From Babylonia areolata (taxonomy: Eukaryota > Mollusca > Gastropoda > Neogastropoda > Buccinidae): a DNA stretch of 64,000 nt. The notes under the pieces were generated by a model. The model worked only from the letters and a program-made list of their open reading frames with translations, ran no database searches and was not told the origin of the DNA. Shown here one piece after another: positions 1 through 11,009 of this stretch (the stretch's first letter is position 1; each line of letters begins with the position of its first letter). The translations under genes and the position numbers were made by a program. The DNA lies in assembly GCF_041734735.1 (NCBI RefSeq), contig NC_134878.1, positions 50,679,055 through 50,743,054 on the forward strand, given 5' to 3'.

Positions 1-454
1 AGAGAAGTTATTCAGCAGTTATTCAGGAACACAGTGCACCTAATCACCCAGATCTCTGACCGATAATACACCGCATCAAGAGACCGTAAAGGTCTCGAGA
101 AAGTTCACACACTTTCTTTTATCAGCTGAAAAGGCGGCGATAATTCATATCCACCTTTTCAGAACAGCTAGCGCGGAATATACACGGGTGGATTTGCGGA
201 GTAATAAACACCTTCCTCTTGTAATGCAAGCTTTTCAAATCCTTCTCCATGGTTCTTCTTGATTCGTTTCGTCACGACTGGTGACGGTGTTTAAGCCATG
301 GCTGCGTTGTTCAGTTCACGGTGTAGTTTTGATGAAAGCCTGCGAATCAGGTGTGATGCGTGGCTGGGCCATTGAACGTGGGTGATAAGATTGTGAGTGC
401 ACGGCTTTTCAGGTTTGCCAAGCATGGCACAGCTTTTGGGTGGAGAGAGAGAGA
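1..454. other. Flanking DNA, no feature seen
   Basis: No convincing reading frame, RNA gene or repeat family is visible here. A short GA run at about 441-453 directly borders the 3' tail of the neighbouring minus-strand LINE and is probably part of that element's target site. Confidence 0.4.
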
Positions 455-628
455 AATGAAATGAAATGAAATTATGGTGCTTAGAGCCTCGCCGACCACT
501 AAGGCCATCTCAAGGCTATCGCCGCGTCAATAACTACTACAAGGATAAAAAAACAACCAATTAAAACGAGTCACCACTTCAAACTTTCCACTCCAAAGTT
601 AAAAAAAAACTTCCATAGTTTAAAACCT

Positions 629-3600
629 TCAAATCTGGTTAAAAAGATTCACTTCTTTTAAGAAGTCCATCAGCGCCCACGGAGGGACATCACGAAACAA
701 AGTCTTCAAAGAAACCGCCGTGTAATGTCTGCGTCTAACGTCATGCAGATCCCAACAATCAAGGAGCACGTGTTTCACGGTGAGAGGCTCGTCACAGGGA
801 ATGCATCGAGGGGCCTCTTCCCCCTTCAACAAGTAAGAATGAGTAAAAAAAAGTGTGCCCCGCGCGCAGTCTGCACAGCACAGACTCCTCCTTTCTGTTC
901 TTCACCCCCGAAGGGAGGGTCTCTTTTAGGTCCGGACGGATCTGGAAGAGCTTGTTGTCCGTCTGGGTGTTCCACTCCTCTTGCCATAGATCCTTAACGT
1001 AGGTGTTCACCTTCCGCTTCATGTCTGTATATGGCACAAAGGATCTGGACAATTCTTTCTTTACAGCGTTCCTGGCCAGCAGGTCCGCCCTTTCGTTACC
1101 ACGAATGCCAACATGTCCTGGAACCCAGGGCAACACAACCTCGTATCCTTTCTTCGTTGCAAGAGTAAAAGTTTCATAAAATTCCAGCAGTTTGGGATGA
1201 GTGATATTCCTGCAGGCGATCGCCTCCAGGGCTGACAAGGAGTCGGAAAAGATCATGAATCTCTTCTGTTTCGAAGAGAGGACCATTTTTAACCCCAGAA
1301 CCAGTGCGGTCAGTTCCGCGGTGTACACCGAGCTGTCAGACAGGATGTGTTCCGTTGAGGGCCGGTCAGGAAAGGCGGGACAGAACGCAGATGCGGCGAC
1401 TCCGTCCTCTGACTTGGAACCGTCAGTGAAGATGCTTTGAAAAGTGGGGAATTTGTGGCACAGTTCCGAAAAGTAGGTTCTGTAGGCCAGAGAACTGGTG
1501 GTGTCCTTACGGTACGAGGCCAGATCGAATCGGACCTCAGGTGTTGTAAAGGTCCACGGAGGGCTGTCAGGGAACTTAGAGAAATCCGAGATGCCACCGA
1601 CATCCAGATCGGCCTTTTCTAAGTGCGGCTGAATGCGGAGTCTGAGAGGAGGTATGCAGTTTGGGTTGTCTGTAAATTTCTTATCGAAAGGGTTGTTGAA
1701 TACAGCGTCGTAAGCAGGGTTTGTAGGTTCAGAGAACAATTTCAGATAATAGTTCAGGGTCAGCTTCAGTCTGCGGTTGGAAAGAGGCGGTTCCCCCGCC
1801 TCTGCGTACAGGCTGTGCACAGGGGTGGTGCGGAAAGCACCTAAGCTGAGACGGAGCCCTTGGTGGTGTACAGGGTCCAACAGTTTCAGATAGGACGGTC
1901 TGGCCGAGCCGTATACCACACTTCCATAATCCAGTTTGGACCGGACCAGGGCTCTGTAGAGGTGCAAGAGAGTTCTCTTATCAGCACCCCAGTTCGTGGG
2001 TGCCACAACTCGGATGATGTTAAGGGCTTTTTGGCAAGATATTTTCAGCTGTTTAATGTGGCTGAGGAAGTTCAGCTTCTGATCGAAGATGACCCCTAAA
2101 AATCTGGCTTCCTTGACCGCCGGGATGGTGGATGTTCCCAGACGGATTTCAGGGTCCGGATAGAACTGGCGAAAATGATGAAAATGGATGCATTCAGTTT
2201 TGGAGGACGAAAATGTGAAGCCATTCTCCTCTGCCCAACACTGGATCTTGTTGACGCAGAGCTGAAGCCGTCGCTGGATGCTGGCGTACGTGCTGCCGGT
2301 TGCATATAAGGCAAAATCATCCACGAACAGCGAGCTGTCCGATCCTTTCTGAACGGATTGAACGATGTCATTAATTTTGATGCTGAAAAGAGCCGGCGAC
2401 AGGATGCTCCCTTGTGGGACACCCAGCTCCTGCTCGTGAATGTCGGACAGGGTGGTGCCAACTCTCACCTGGAATTGTCTGTCTTGTAAAAAATTGTGGA
2501 TGAACTGAGGCAGGTGTCCTCGGAAGCCGAGCTTGTGCAAGTCAGAGAGAATACCAAATTTCCACGTGGTATCGTAAGCTTTCTCCAAGTCAAAAAATAT
2601 GGCCACCACATGTTGTTTGTTCACAAAAGCATTTCTTACAGTGGTTTCCAGACGGACCAGATGGTCAACGGTAGAGCGATGCTTGCGGAAACCGCACTGT
2701 TCTTTCGCCAGAAGGCCGTCGGTCTCTAGTTTCCACATCAGTCTACCGTTGACTATCTTCTCCATCAGTTTGCAGATGCAGCTGGTCAGTGCAATTGGGC
2801 GGTAGTTGGAGGGGCTCGAGGGGTCTTTTCCCGGTTTCGGCAGCGGGATTATGAGGGCTTTCCGCCAGGAGGGTGGGAAAAAGCCTGTGACCCAGATGTG
2901 GTTATAAACTTTAAGCAGGGTGTCCAGACAGGTTTGGGGAAGGTGCTTTAGGAGTTTATAATGGACCTCGTCCATTCCTGGACAGGAATCCGTACAGGTC
3001 TGAAGGGCAGATTTAAGTTCGTTCATTGTGAAAGGAAGGTTGTAATTCTCTGTGTTGTCGGAAAAGAAGTTACATGGTGTTTTTTCTGACAGGTTTTTGG
3101 TTTTAAGAAAGCGAGATGATTTGTTAGCAGATCTCGAGTTCTGTTCTATTGTGGAGGCAAGCAAATTGGCAACTGCTTTCTTCTCTGTGACCAGAGCGTG
3201 TGAGAGTTTAAGATGGTGAAAGGTCGGGCATACGTTTTTGCCCTTAATTCTTTTTAAAACCCTCCACACTTTCTTCTTGGGTGTGTTGGAGGTTAAGGAA
3301 GAGCAAAAATCTCTCCATGACTTCCTCTGGCTCTTTTTAAAAACATACCTGGCTTTCGCCCTCAGCTGTTGATGGGTTCGAACGCTATCGGTCTCCGGTC
3401 TCCGAAAGACGCGTCGCTGCGCTCTCTTCCGAGACTTGCGGGCCTCCCGACATTCCGCGTTGAACCAGGGCGTTCTAGGGACCTGAGGCTTGGAGGTAGA
3501 CGATGGGACTGCTGCTTTGGCGCAATCTAAAACGATCCGAGTCAGAGCGTCAGCAGGGTCCTTGCTTTTCAATACTGTTTCTTCCTGCAGCTCCGCTCTT

Positions 3601-4319
3601 ATCTTGGTGGTAAAAAAACTCCAGTCTGCTTTGTCGTAATACAGGCGGTCAGGCAGAGAGTCACCTTCTCCATCTGTGGGGCGGAGGACGACAGGAAAGT
3701 GGTCACTCCCGTGCAAATCGTCGTGCACTTTCCATTCGTAGTCCAGGATGGATGGATCGCAGACCGACAGATCTAAACTCGAGAGCTTTCCAGAGGACAG
3801 ATGCAGGTAAGTGGGAGACTTGTCGTTAAGACAACACAAGTCCATGTCAGAAAGGAGGTTTTCTAAGAGAAGACCTCGGGCTGATGTCATCTCACTTCCC
3901 CAGAGCGGGGAGTGTCCATTGAAGTCGCCCAACAGTAAAAACGGACGTGGGAGCTGGTCGACCAGGTTCATGAGGTCCTGCCTCAGAACGCGGACGGAAG
4001 GAGGGAGGTAGAGAGAGCAGACAGTGATGGTTTTCTCAAGCGTGACTCTGACTGCCACCGCCTGTAAAGGGGTGCTTAAAAGAACTGTACTGTATAAAAG
4101 GGACTTGCGAATAAAAAGAGCGACACCTCCCGTTAATCCCTCTTGCTTCGGTTGAGCGGGTTTAAAAACGGAGTTAAAACCAGAGAGAGATAAAACCTTG
4201 CCATCTCTTTGCAGAGTCTCCTGCAGCACCAGCACTGAAGGTTTCAAAGCACGACAAAGCAGCTGGAGTTCCTGAAAATTGGCGTGGAACCCCCGGATGT
4301 TTCAGTGGATCACTGCCAT
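629..4319 (-). pseudogene. LINE ORF2: endonuclease, reverse transcriptase, RNase H (two disabling changes)
   Basis: ORF2 encodes the enzymes for target-primed reverse transcription. The expected ATG is at 4319-4317, 30 bases after the ORF1 stop. Codon 6, where the family has Trp in the H-W-N-R-G motif, reads TGA (4304-4302). From 4247 the frame is open. Visible motifs are the endonuclease QET, GDFNGH and SDHFP; RT with SCPGMDEVHY, FFDLEKAYD, GVPQGSILSP and the catalytic FVDD; then RNase H with FTDGS, an AELTAL Glu, FSDS and WVPGHVGIRGNERAD. Near the 3' end a run of eight A on the plus strand (844-851) shifts the frame, and the remaining 60 or so residues, with a cysteine/histidine cluster, continue to 629 in another frame. 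The order and length (about 1,230 residues) are normal for the group. Confidence 0.87.
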
Positions 4320-4349
4320 TAAAAAAGGTTAAAATAATAAAGCAGCAGC

Positions 4350-5534
4350 CTATTCCATCGCTACCCCCTGCTCCTGTGCTTGCGGTGGCTCAAGGTCCGC
4401 CAGGATGGAGTATTTGTTTTTCGAAATAAATTTTTCGGATTCCGACCGAGTCGGAATATCCACCACCTCGGCTCCTCCCGATCCCGCCGAGGCCGCAACC
4501 CTCCCCTCCTTGAGCCTTGGAGGTACGGGGGGCTTCCGGCCACTTCCGCCAGCCCGAGGGCCAGGCAGACGAGAGGCGGGGCGAGGGTTGCCAGGGGGTA
4601 GGGTGGGGCGGGAGGAGGACAACGTGCCTCCGCCCGAGGTTTTCCGCTCCCGCCCAGCAGCCCCTGAGGACTGCCGCACAGGATGGGAAGGGGTGGACAC
4701 GGCGTCTCCACCCAAGGCCAACGGTTCCGACGAGGCGGTAAAATTGTCCGTCTGCGTTCCTGTGGACGTCGTCTGGACCACGACGTCCACCGTCCTGGGT
4801 CTGACGACAGAGGCATACGACACCTTAGGCGACGCGGCCTCCACCTGTTTCCTTGCCTCAAAGAAGGAAATTTTCTTTTCTGTCTTGACTTTCTGGATTT
4901 GTTTCTCTTTTTTCCAGACGGGGCAGTCTTTCGATGAGGACGGGTGGCCACCTCCGCAGTTCGCGCACCGGGCTGGATTGACGCAATCGCCCTGGTGCAC
5001 CGCCTTCGAACAGGTGCCACACGCCTCTTCCTCCTTACATCGGTCCCTGACGTGTCCGAATTTCTGACATCTAAAGCATCTCAGGGGGGACGGTACATAC
5101 AAGCTTACGCTGACCATGAGGTATCCGACCTGAATGTCCTTGGGGACATCCGGGCAGCAGAAGGTGAGGAAGAAAGTGTTGGTCGGGACTCTGTCCGACC
5201 CCTTCCTCACCGTCACCCTGTACACTTCGGTCACTCCCTGAGAGGACAGCTCGCTCTTGATCTCAGCCTCAGACACACCTTTCAACTCCAGGCATCTGAT
5301 GACCCCCTTTGAGCAGTTGAGGCCTTTGTGAGGGGAAACCTTCACCGCCCTATCCACGAAAGTGGTCGCCTTGAGAAGGAGCTGTGTCTGCCTTTTGGAT
5401 TCCGTCTGAACTAAAAATGCTCCGCTCCTCAGCCTCTTGATGGACTTCAGCGATCCTGCCAGACACTGAAAGCCCTTCTGGATAGCGAAGGGGCTGAGAG
5501 CCGACAACGGCTTGTCGTCATCAGCGCCCTCCAT
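4350..5534 (-). CDS. LINE ORF1, gag-like nucleic-acid-binding protein with three zinc knuckles
   Basis: A gag-like protein that in this group binds element RNA and forms the RNP with ORF2. From the ATG at 5534 it is about 394 residues long. An N-terminal RRM-like region is followed by three knuckles: CFRCQKFGHVRDRC (CX2CX4HX4C), CGTCSKAVHQGDC, and CANCGGGHPSSSKDC. The C-terminal third is rich in Pro, Gly and Arg. The frame is open well upstream of this ATG (a KRRRQG...DSDSDSE stretch reaches about 5650), so the true start is probably earlier. An ATG near 5669 would fit if the eight-base T run between them had lost or gained one base; that is inference. ORF1 ends with TAG at 4352-4350. Confidence 0.82.
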   Translation of the reverse strand: MEGADDDKPLSALSPFAIQKGFQCLAGSLKSIKRLRSGAFLVQTESKRQTQLLLKATTFVDRAVKVSPHKGLNCSKGVIRCLELKGVSEAEIKSELSSQGVTEVYRVTVRKGSDRVPTNTFFLTFCCPDVPKDIQVGYLMVSVSLYVPSPLRCFRCQKFGHVRDRCKEEEACGTCSKAVHQGDCVNPARCANCGGGHPSSSKDCPVWKKEKQIQKVKTEKKISFFEARKQVEAASPKVSYASVVRPRTVDVVVQTTSTGTQTDNFTASSEPLALGGDAVSTPSHPVRQSSGAAGRERKTSGGGTLSSSRPTLPPGNPRPASRLPGPRAGGSGRKPPVPPRLKEGRVAASAGSGGAEVVDIPTRSESEKFISKNKYSILADLEPPQAQEQGVAME

Positions 5535-5669
5535 CACCAGCCACGATAGCCAAAATCCAGAGGTCTCAACGACCTCCGAATCGGAGTCTGAGTCATCCGT
5601 TCCCTGTCTTCTTCTTTTACCCGAGCCAGGGGGGTGTAGTTTTTTGGAAGTTATGTTGAAAAAAAATTG

Positions 5670-6450
5670 AATTCATCCCTCCCTTACCCACCCACCATGG
5701 GGTCCAACTTAGGGGCCAGGGTCAAGGGAACACCAGCTTGACCCCTTCCAGGTTTCGGGAGGGATATACGACCAACAGTCCAGCTCCAACGTGTTCCCCC
5801 CTGATCATGCCCAGCTCCCGGGGACAGAGAACCGAGCACTACGGGGGTTACCTTCGTCAGCCACTAAACTGCCAGTCTTGACCCAGCCCCACGAAGGGGT
5901 AGCCGATTGACACACACGGGCCAATGTGTGCCGCCTGTCTTAGGAGAGGTCCGAGCCAAAGGGATGTGTTGAGAGCAGCGTGCTCTCTCAATCCCCAGGA
6001 TCTCATTCCCCTCCATCACAGGTCGCGCCGCACGGCAAACACGGCGGGCCTAAAGAAGGCCGCAGAGAAAAAAAGAATGTGGAAAAGAAGGCTTGATGGG
6101 GAGCTGAGGACAGAAAAGAGGCAGTAAAAAGAAGAATAGAGAACAGCGAAAGGGACAGTAGGTCACGTTTAGTTTGGGCCTCACTCACGACCTGTTCGGC
6201 ATGGGAAGCCCTATCAGGGGCATCAGTACAAAACCACCACTTATTCAGCCCTGACAGCTACGATGGCTATGTAGGCTGTCAATTAAGACCTGGGATCAGA
6301 GCACCAAACCCCAAGAAGCACTGATGCCCCCGCCGACATAGCTCGCTCGATCACTGGCCACTAAGCCTCCCGACCACGACAAAGTAGTGACCCTCCCGGG
6401 AGTGGGTCAGGAGAACACCAGCCTGACCCCCTCCAGGTTTCGGGAGGGGG
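5670..6450 (-). promoter_or_regulatory. LINE 5' UTR with an internal 45-bp repeat
   Basis: This non-coding stretch upstream of the LINE ORF1 should hold the element's internal promoter. A block of about 45 bp at 5720-5763 recurs at 6407-6449 with few differences (both contain CCAGGTTTCGGGAGGG). The outer copy sits at the very 5' end of the element, so the UTR looks like one complete and one partial monomer, as in LINEs with tandem 5' promoters. No ORF of note is present. Confidence 0.5.
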
Positions 6451-6451
6451 G

Positions 6452-6573
6452 GGGGGGAGAGAGAGAGAGAGAGAGAGAGAGATCCAGACAGAGAGAGAGA
6501 GAGAGAGAGATCCAGACACACATAGAGACAGAGAGAGAGATAGAGAGAGATCCAGATACAGAGAGAGAGATCC

Positions 6574-6609
<36 letters not shown>

Positions 6610-6717
6610 AGACACACAGAGAGACAGAGAGAGAGAGAGAGGGAGAGAGAGAGATCCACAGAGAGAGAGAGAGATCCAGAGAGAGAGAGAGAGAGATCCA
6701 GACAGAGAGAGAGATCC

Positions 6718-6748
<31 letters not shown>

Positions 6749-6803
6749 TCCAGACAGAGAGAGAGAGAGAGAGAGATCCAGACACACCGACACACAGAAA
6801 GAC

Positions 6804-6847
<44 letters not shown>

Positions 6848-7133
6848 AGACGGAGAGAGAGAGAGAGATCCAGACACACAGAGAGACAAAGAGAGAGAGA
6901 GATCCAGAGAGAGAGAGAGAGAGAGATCCAGACAGAGAGAGAGAGAGATCCACAGAGAGAGAGAGAGAGAGATCCAGACACAGAGAGAGAGAGAGAGATC
7001 CAGACAGAGAGAGAGAGAGAGAGAGAGATATCCAGAGAGAGAGAGAGAGATCCAGACAGAGAGAGAGAGAGATCCAGACAGAGAGAGAGACAGAGACACA
7101 GAGAGAGAGATAGAGAGAGAGAGATCCAGACAG
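6452..7133. repeat. Compound (GA)n / GATCCAGACA array, left part
   Basis: Almost pure GA dinucleotide broken at irregular intervals by GATCCAGACA, with some ACACA variants. The same mixture resumes at 12120 on the far side of the LINE at 7134-12119, so one array was split by that insertion. Its frames are open on both strands only because the sequence is a dinucleotide repeat. They are not genes. Confidence 0.95.
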
Positions 7134-7265
7134 AGAAACGAAACGAAACGAAAGTTTATTCAATAAGGCCATGGCCCCATTTGAAGGGGTGATTACATAT
7201 TTTGTAAGAATAGATTTGCATATGAATATAATCTTACAACGTGTATGCTCAGAGCTCTGTTCTCT

Positions 7266-10200
7266 TTAACCAATCATGAAACTCCGTCGTTTTAATGACT
7301 TATAGATAAATATGGCAAGATTCGAAAAAACGTTATCATTTGTAGAATACAGAAGTAATACTAACCGAAACTTACTTGGTCTGTTATAATATCTCAACGG
7401 AATACATATTTGTCTCAAATCATCTAATACAGGACAACATAATACGAAATGGACTTCATCTTCTTTTGCAGATCTACATAACGGACATACCATATCGTTT
7501 ACAGTGCTGGGCTTGTGTCTTTTACTATGTACGTTGATATCAGATACACCAAAACGAAACCTTGTTAAAGCACATCTGATGACTCGGTTAATATTTTTTG
7601 CTAAATATGGTTCTGTGAAATGATTCCTTTTAAACAATCTGAACAAAGAAAATCTTTCACTATTTTGTACATGGTCGTTCCACCCCTGCCATCTACAGTC
7701 AACCATACGCTGTTTAAAGCAAACAAGAAAATCATGAACACATCCAACCCCTTGATTAAGCCATACAAATGCAAAACCATTACTACATAAACATTTTCGA
7801 ATGCTAGTCACCCATGTTACCCTTCCCCTGGCATCCAAATCAAATAACACTTTATAAGCTTGAGCAGGCAATCTGCATTCATTCATTTGAACCAGTTTTA
7901 ACCAATACCTAATACATTTTACATATGAATTAATATAAATCGGATACCTACCAAGCTCACCGTAAACTAAGTCATTTGGCGTTCTTCTGTCCACCTGCAA
8001 AAACCTCTTCATAGCAAACAAATGTAGTTTTTCTATCTCGTACCCCTTATCCAACCCCCAAATCTCAGCACCGTACTGTACTATAGGCTGGGCTTGAAGA
8101 TCAAACAATTTAAAAAACAATCTAACAGAATTACTTTCAAACTTATATAATAATTGTAATATGCTGACGACCGCTCGTTTCCCTTTACTAACAAGGTTTC
8201 GACAAGCAAACGTAAAACTAAGTTTTGTGGAAAAGAATAAACCAAGATACTGATACGTATTTATGACAGAAATTTGAAGATTCCCCAAATACCATCGTTC
8301 ATATGCAGCTAAATACCCACCCTTTCTGAAAACCACTACATTTGTTTTATCCATATTTACTTTAAGCTCCAACCTGTTTGCTGCTTTGTGTAAATTGTTT
8401 AACTGGTTTTGTAAACCAACTACAGTTTCAGACAATAAAACAATATCATCTGCAAACAACAATATGAATAACTCTATCAAATCGAAAGTAACACCATGTC
8501 TACCATTTTCTATAATTTCTAGGGCTAATTCATTGATAAACAAAGAAAATAAAACAGGACTACAAACATCACCCTGTTTAACCCCCTGTGTACATCTGAT
8601 ATACTCACTAAATTTAGCACCACATCTTATTTTAGCTTTAACATCCTCGTACATACTTTTAATACAGCAATAAAGTTTACCTTTTATTCCATTTTTTGTA
8701 AGAATCGGCCATAAAAGTTTTCTTGCTACTGAATCAAAGGCTTTTTCCAAGTCTATAAAAGCGACGTATAATTTTCGATTATGTGCAAACTGCTTTTGAA
8801 CAGCTGCCATTAAAGTGAACATATGATCAATAGTACTGTAACCCTTCTTAAATCCAGCTTGGTATTCACTTGTCACGTTGTTCAATGTTATCCATTCAGT
8901 TAATCTTTCGTTAATAATGGAACCATATAGTTTACTTGCTATAGCACATAACGATATCCCTCTATAGTTATTCGGCTCATTTCGTTCACCTTTTTTAAAG
9001 AGAGGAATGATAATTGACTCTGACCAGTTTTCAGGATAGATTCCCTGGTCAAACAAAACATTAAACAACTTGACAAGAAAAGTGATGGCAGGTTCACCAA
9101 AGTTCTTATAAAATTCACCAATCATTCCGTCCGGTCCAGCGGTTTTCCCATTTTTTAACTTTCTTATTGCTGACACTACTTCTTCTTTGGTGATAGTCCG
9201 ATCTAAAAAGGCCGTGTTCTGATCTTCCATTGTCATAATATGTTCATCATCACGTGACATTTCATTTTCCTGAGCACTACAATCAGTATTACTTTCTTTT
9301 TCCAGTATTCTTTTAAAATGATTATACCATTCCTCCATTGTGATACTGTTCTTGGCAAAGACTCGTTTACTCAATAAACCCCGAACATTTTCCCAAAAAT
9401 CTTGCTGGCTGTCAACAGAAGTAATAATCTGTTTCAGCAATGAGTTATTATACAACCTTTTCTTTCTAAGTAGCATATTTTTGTATTCCCTTCGTGCTAC
9501 ACAGAATAAATCCCTGTCAACAGCATCCAATGTTCTGTTAAATTTTCCCAACAAACTACGCACTTTTTGTCTAACACATCTACATTCAGTATCAAACCAT
9601 TTATTTTGCCGTATATTTCTATTTACACATATTTGCTGTTTCATACAATCTGCCGCTTGCTTTATTGTGTTGTTAAAGATTACAAGTGCCTCGTTAACAT
9701 TAATATCAACCAAATCTGTAGCATGTGACAATTCCAGACATATCTCATGTGACTTTAACTTATCAACAACACCAGACGCACATTCATTTTTCCACACATA
9801 TTTTTCAATGTACTCTCTTTTCTCTGGTGCAGCTGTACTTCCGTTCACAAGAGGAATTTGCACGTGAAATTCCAAAGGCATGTGGTCAGATTCTATTTTT
9901 TCTTTTACACAAAATTTACAGCAAGAATTTATAAACTCGAAAAGATCAAACGATGCAATAAAATAGTCATTCACACTGCTACCAGTGTCACTTATATATG
10001 TGTAACGACCATTACTGTCACCGTCACATACACCATTGAGAATGTATAGACCAAAAGCATCACACATATCTAACACGCTTTTACCGTATGAATTTAAAAT
10101 CCTGTCTTCAGAGCGTCTGCTAATTTTAACCAAAGAGTACTTATCAAACCATGAAAACGTTTTCATTTCTTCACTTAAATCTGGAAGTAAGTCGGCAGTT

Positions 10201-10994
10201 CTACCATTAAAATCACCACACATCAATACAGAAATCTTTTCATCAGAACATAAATTATCCATCAAACAATCCTCGAGCTGACTAATACCATTATCGATGT
10301 TAAACACTGAATAGTAAGGGGACTTTTCCGGAGGCACATATCCACACACATACAAAACATCATTGGGCAAATGAAATAGTTTCTTATCAAGGATAAATAA
10401 AAAAACATTATCAATATCTACATTTATTCTCCTCACCTGTTTAACAAGAGCGTTCCTAACCAAACACACTACTCCTCCTGAACGTCTACCCCTTTCTGTA
10501 AATTTAATTGCTGGTTTCACAAACACAGTATGATCATCGAAAATCGAAAGTTGAAAATCATCAAGAAAAGTTTCGACAAAGCAAACAAAGTCAAACAAGG
10601 ACACATATTCCACAAAATCTGGATCTGAAATTTTAGAAAATAATCCATTAACGTTCCAATGCAGGAAAGAATAGTTGTTCAAATTATGTACACATTTTGA
10701 CTTGTTACAATTTTCATCCACTTTTTCTAAATTTTGAACACTGACACGCCCACTGCGACATTCCTCAACAAGCGTAGGTGCACCCGTACCGATATCAATG
10801 TCACCCTCCACTGTTGTCATGCCATGCCTGTTGAATGCCGAACTCACAGCAACAGCTGTTTTATTTACATTTGCACGTGCTGTGTTCAGTCCTCCCCACC
10901 CCATCCCCACTACCGGTGTCGTGATGAAATTGTCCCTACGTGTGTAATGTCCGTCAACAGTCCCATCCCATCTGCACTGTCCAGTTGTCAACAA
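7266..10994 (-). CDS. LINE ORF2: apurinic endonuclease and reverse transcriptase
   Basis: About 1,240 codons with no stop. After roughly 110 linker residues the endonuclease begins (HWNVNGL, then VETFL, GDFNGR and ESDHMPLEF). Next come RT motifs NGKTAGPDGMIGEFY, NNYRGISL, FIDLEKAFDSV, GVKQGDVCSPVLFSLFINEL, the catalytic FADD, and VNMDKTNVV. The C-terminus has a CPLC...HFVLCCPVL zinc-knuckle-like cluster. No RNase H is seen. The frame is the same as that of ORF1 and follows directly after its TAG at 11012-11010. The first ATG lies about 30 codons in, so translation depends on reinitiation or on reading through the stop. All catalytic motifs look intact. Confidence 0.9.
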   Translation of the reverse strand: MLTTGQCRWDGTVDGHYTRRDNFITTPVVGMGWGGLNTARANVNKTAVAVSSAFNRHGMTTVEGDIDIGTGAPTLVEECRSGRVSVQNLEKVDENCNKSKCVHNLNNYSFLHWNVNGLFSKISDPDFVEYVSLFDFVCFVETFLDDFQLSIFDDHTVFVKPAIKFTERGRRSGGVVCLVRNALVKQVRRINVDIDNVFLFILDKKLFHLPNDVLYVCGYVPPEKSPYYSVFNIDNGISQLEDCLMDNLCSDEKISVLMCGDFNGRTADLLPDLSEEMKTFSWFDKYSLVKISRRSEDRILNSYGKSVLDMCDAFGLYILNGVCDGDSNGRYTYISDTGSSVNDYFIASFDLFEFINSCCKFCVKEKIESDHMPLEFHVQIPLVNGSTAAPEKREYIEKYVWKNECASGVVDKLKSHEICLELSHATDLVDINVNEALVIFNNTIKQAADCMKQQICVNRNIRQNKWFDTECRCVRQKVRSLLGKFNRTLDAVDRDLFCVARREYKNMLLRKKRLYNNSLLKQIITSVDSQQDFWENVRGLLSKRVFAKNSITMEEWYNHFKRILEKESNTDCSAQENEMSRDDEHIMTMEDQNTAFLDRTITKEEVVSAIRKLKNGKTAGPDGMIGEFYKNFGEPAITFLVKLFNVLFDQGIYPENWSESIIIPLFKKGERNEPNNYRGISLCAIASKLYGSIINERLTEWITLNNVTSEYQAGFKKGYSTIDHMFTLMAAVQKQFAHNRKLYVAFIDLEKAFDSVARKLLWPILTKNGIKGKLYCCIKSMYEDVKAKIRCGAKFSEYIRCTQGVKQGDVCSPVLFSLFINELALEIIENGRHGVTFDLIELFILLFADDIVLLSETVVGLQNQLNNLHKAANRLELKVNMDKTNVVVFRKGGYLAAYERWYLGNLQISVINTYQYLGLFFSTKLSFTFACRNLVSKGKRAVVSILQLLYKFESNSVRLFFKLFDLQAQPIVQYGAEIWGLDKGYEIEKLHLFAMKRFLQVDRRTPNDLVYGELGRYPIYINSYVKCIRYWLKLVQMNECRLPAQAYKVLFDLDARGRVTWVTSIRKCLCSNGFAFVWLNQGVGCVHDFLVCFKQRMVDCRWQGWNDHVQNSERFSLFRLFKRNHFTEPYLAKNINRVIRCALTRFRFGVSDINVHSKRHKPSTVNDMVCPLCRSAKEDEVHFVLCCPVLDDLRQICIPLRYYNRPSKFRLVLLLYSTNDNVFSNLAIFIYKSLKRRSFMIG

Positions 10995-11009
10995 TGGCCG
11001 GCCGTATCC

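Larger units (their letters stand above)
455..6450 (-). mobile_element. Near full-length LINE, I/Jockey group (ORF1 gag-like, ORF2 EN-RT-RNaseH)
   Basis: A non-LTR retrotransposon of about 6 kb read on the minus strand. It has a long 5' UTR (about 5670-6450), a gag-like ORF1 with zinc knuckles, an ORF2 with apurinic endonuclease, reverse transcriptase and RNase H, a short 3' UTR (474-628) and a 3' tail of pentamer repeats (455-473, ATTTC on the sense strand). RNase H in ORF2 together with triple zinc knuckles in ORF1 places it in the I/Jockey group, perhaps Nimb-like. The clade is inference. Both ends lie next to GA-rich DNA. The element has a premature stop near the ORF2 start and a homopolymer shift near its end, so it is probably no longer autonomous but still young. 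Confidence 0.88.

Noticed and set aside
4405-5067. Plus-strand frame of 220 codons opposite LINE ORF1
   Set aside because: Antisense of the gag-like ORF1, whose zinc knuckles show the true strand.
6351-7172. Long open frames on both strands (Ser/Leu and Arg/Glu repeats)
   Set aside because: They are read-outs of the GA dinucleotide array, and every frame on both strands is open for the same reason.
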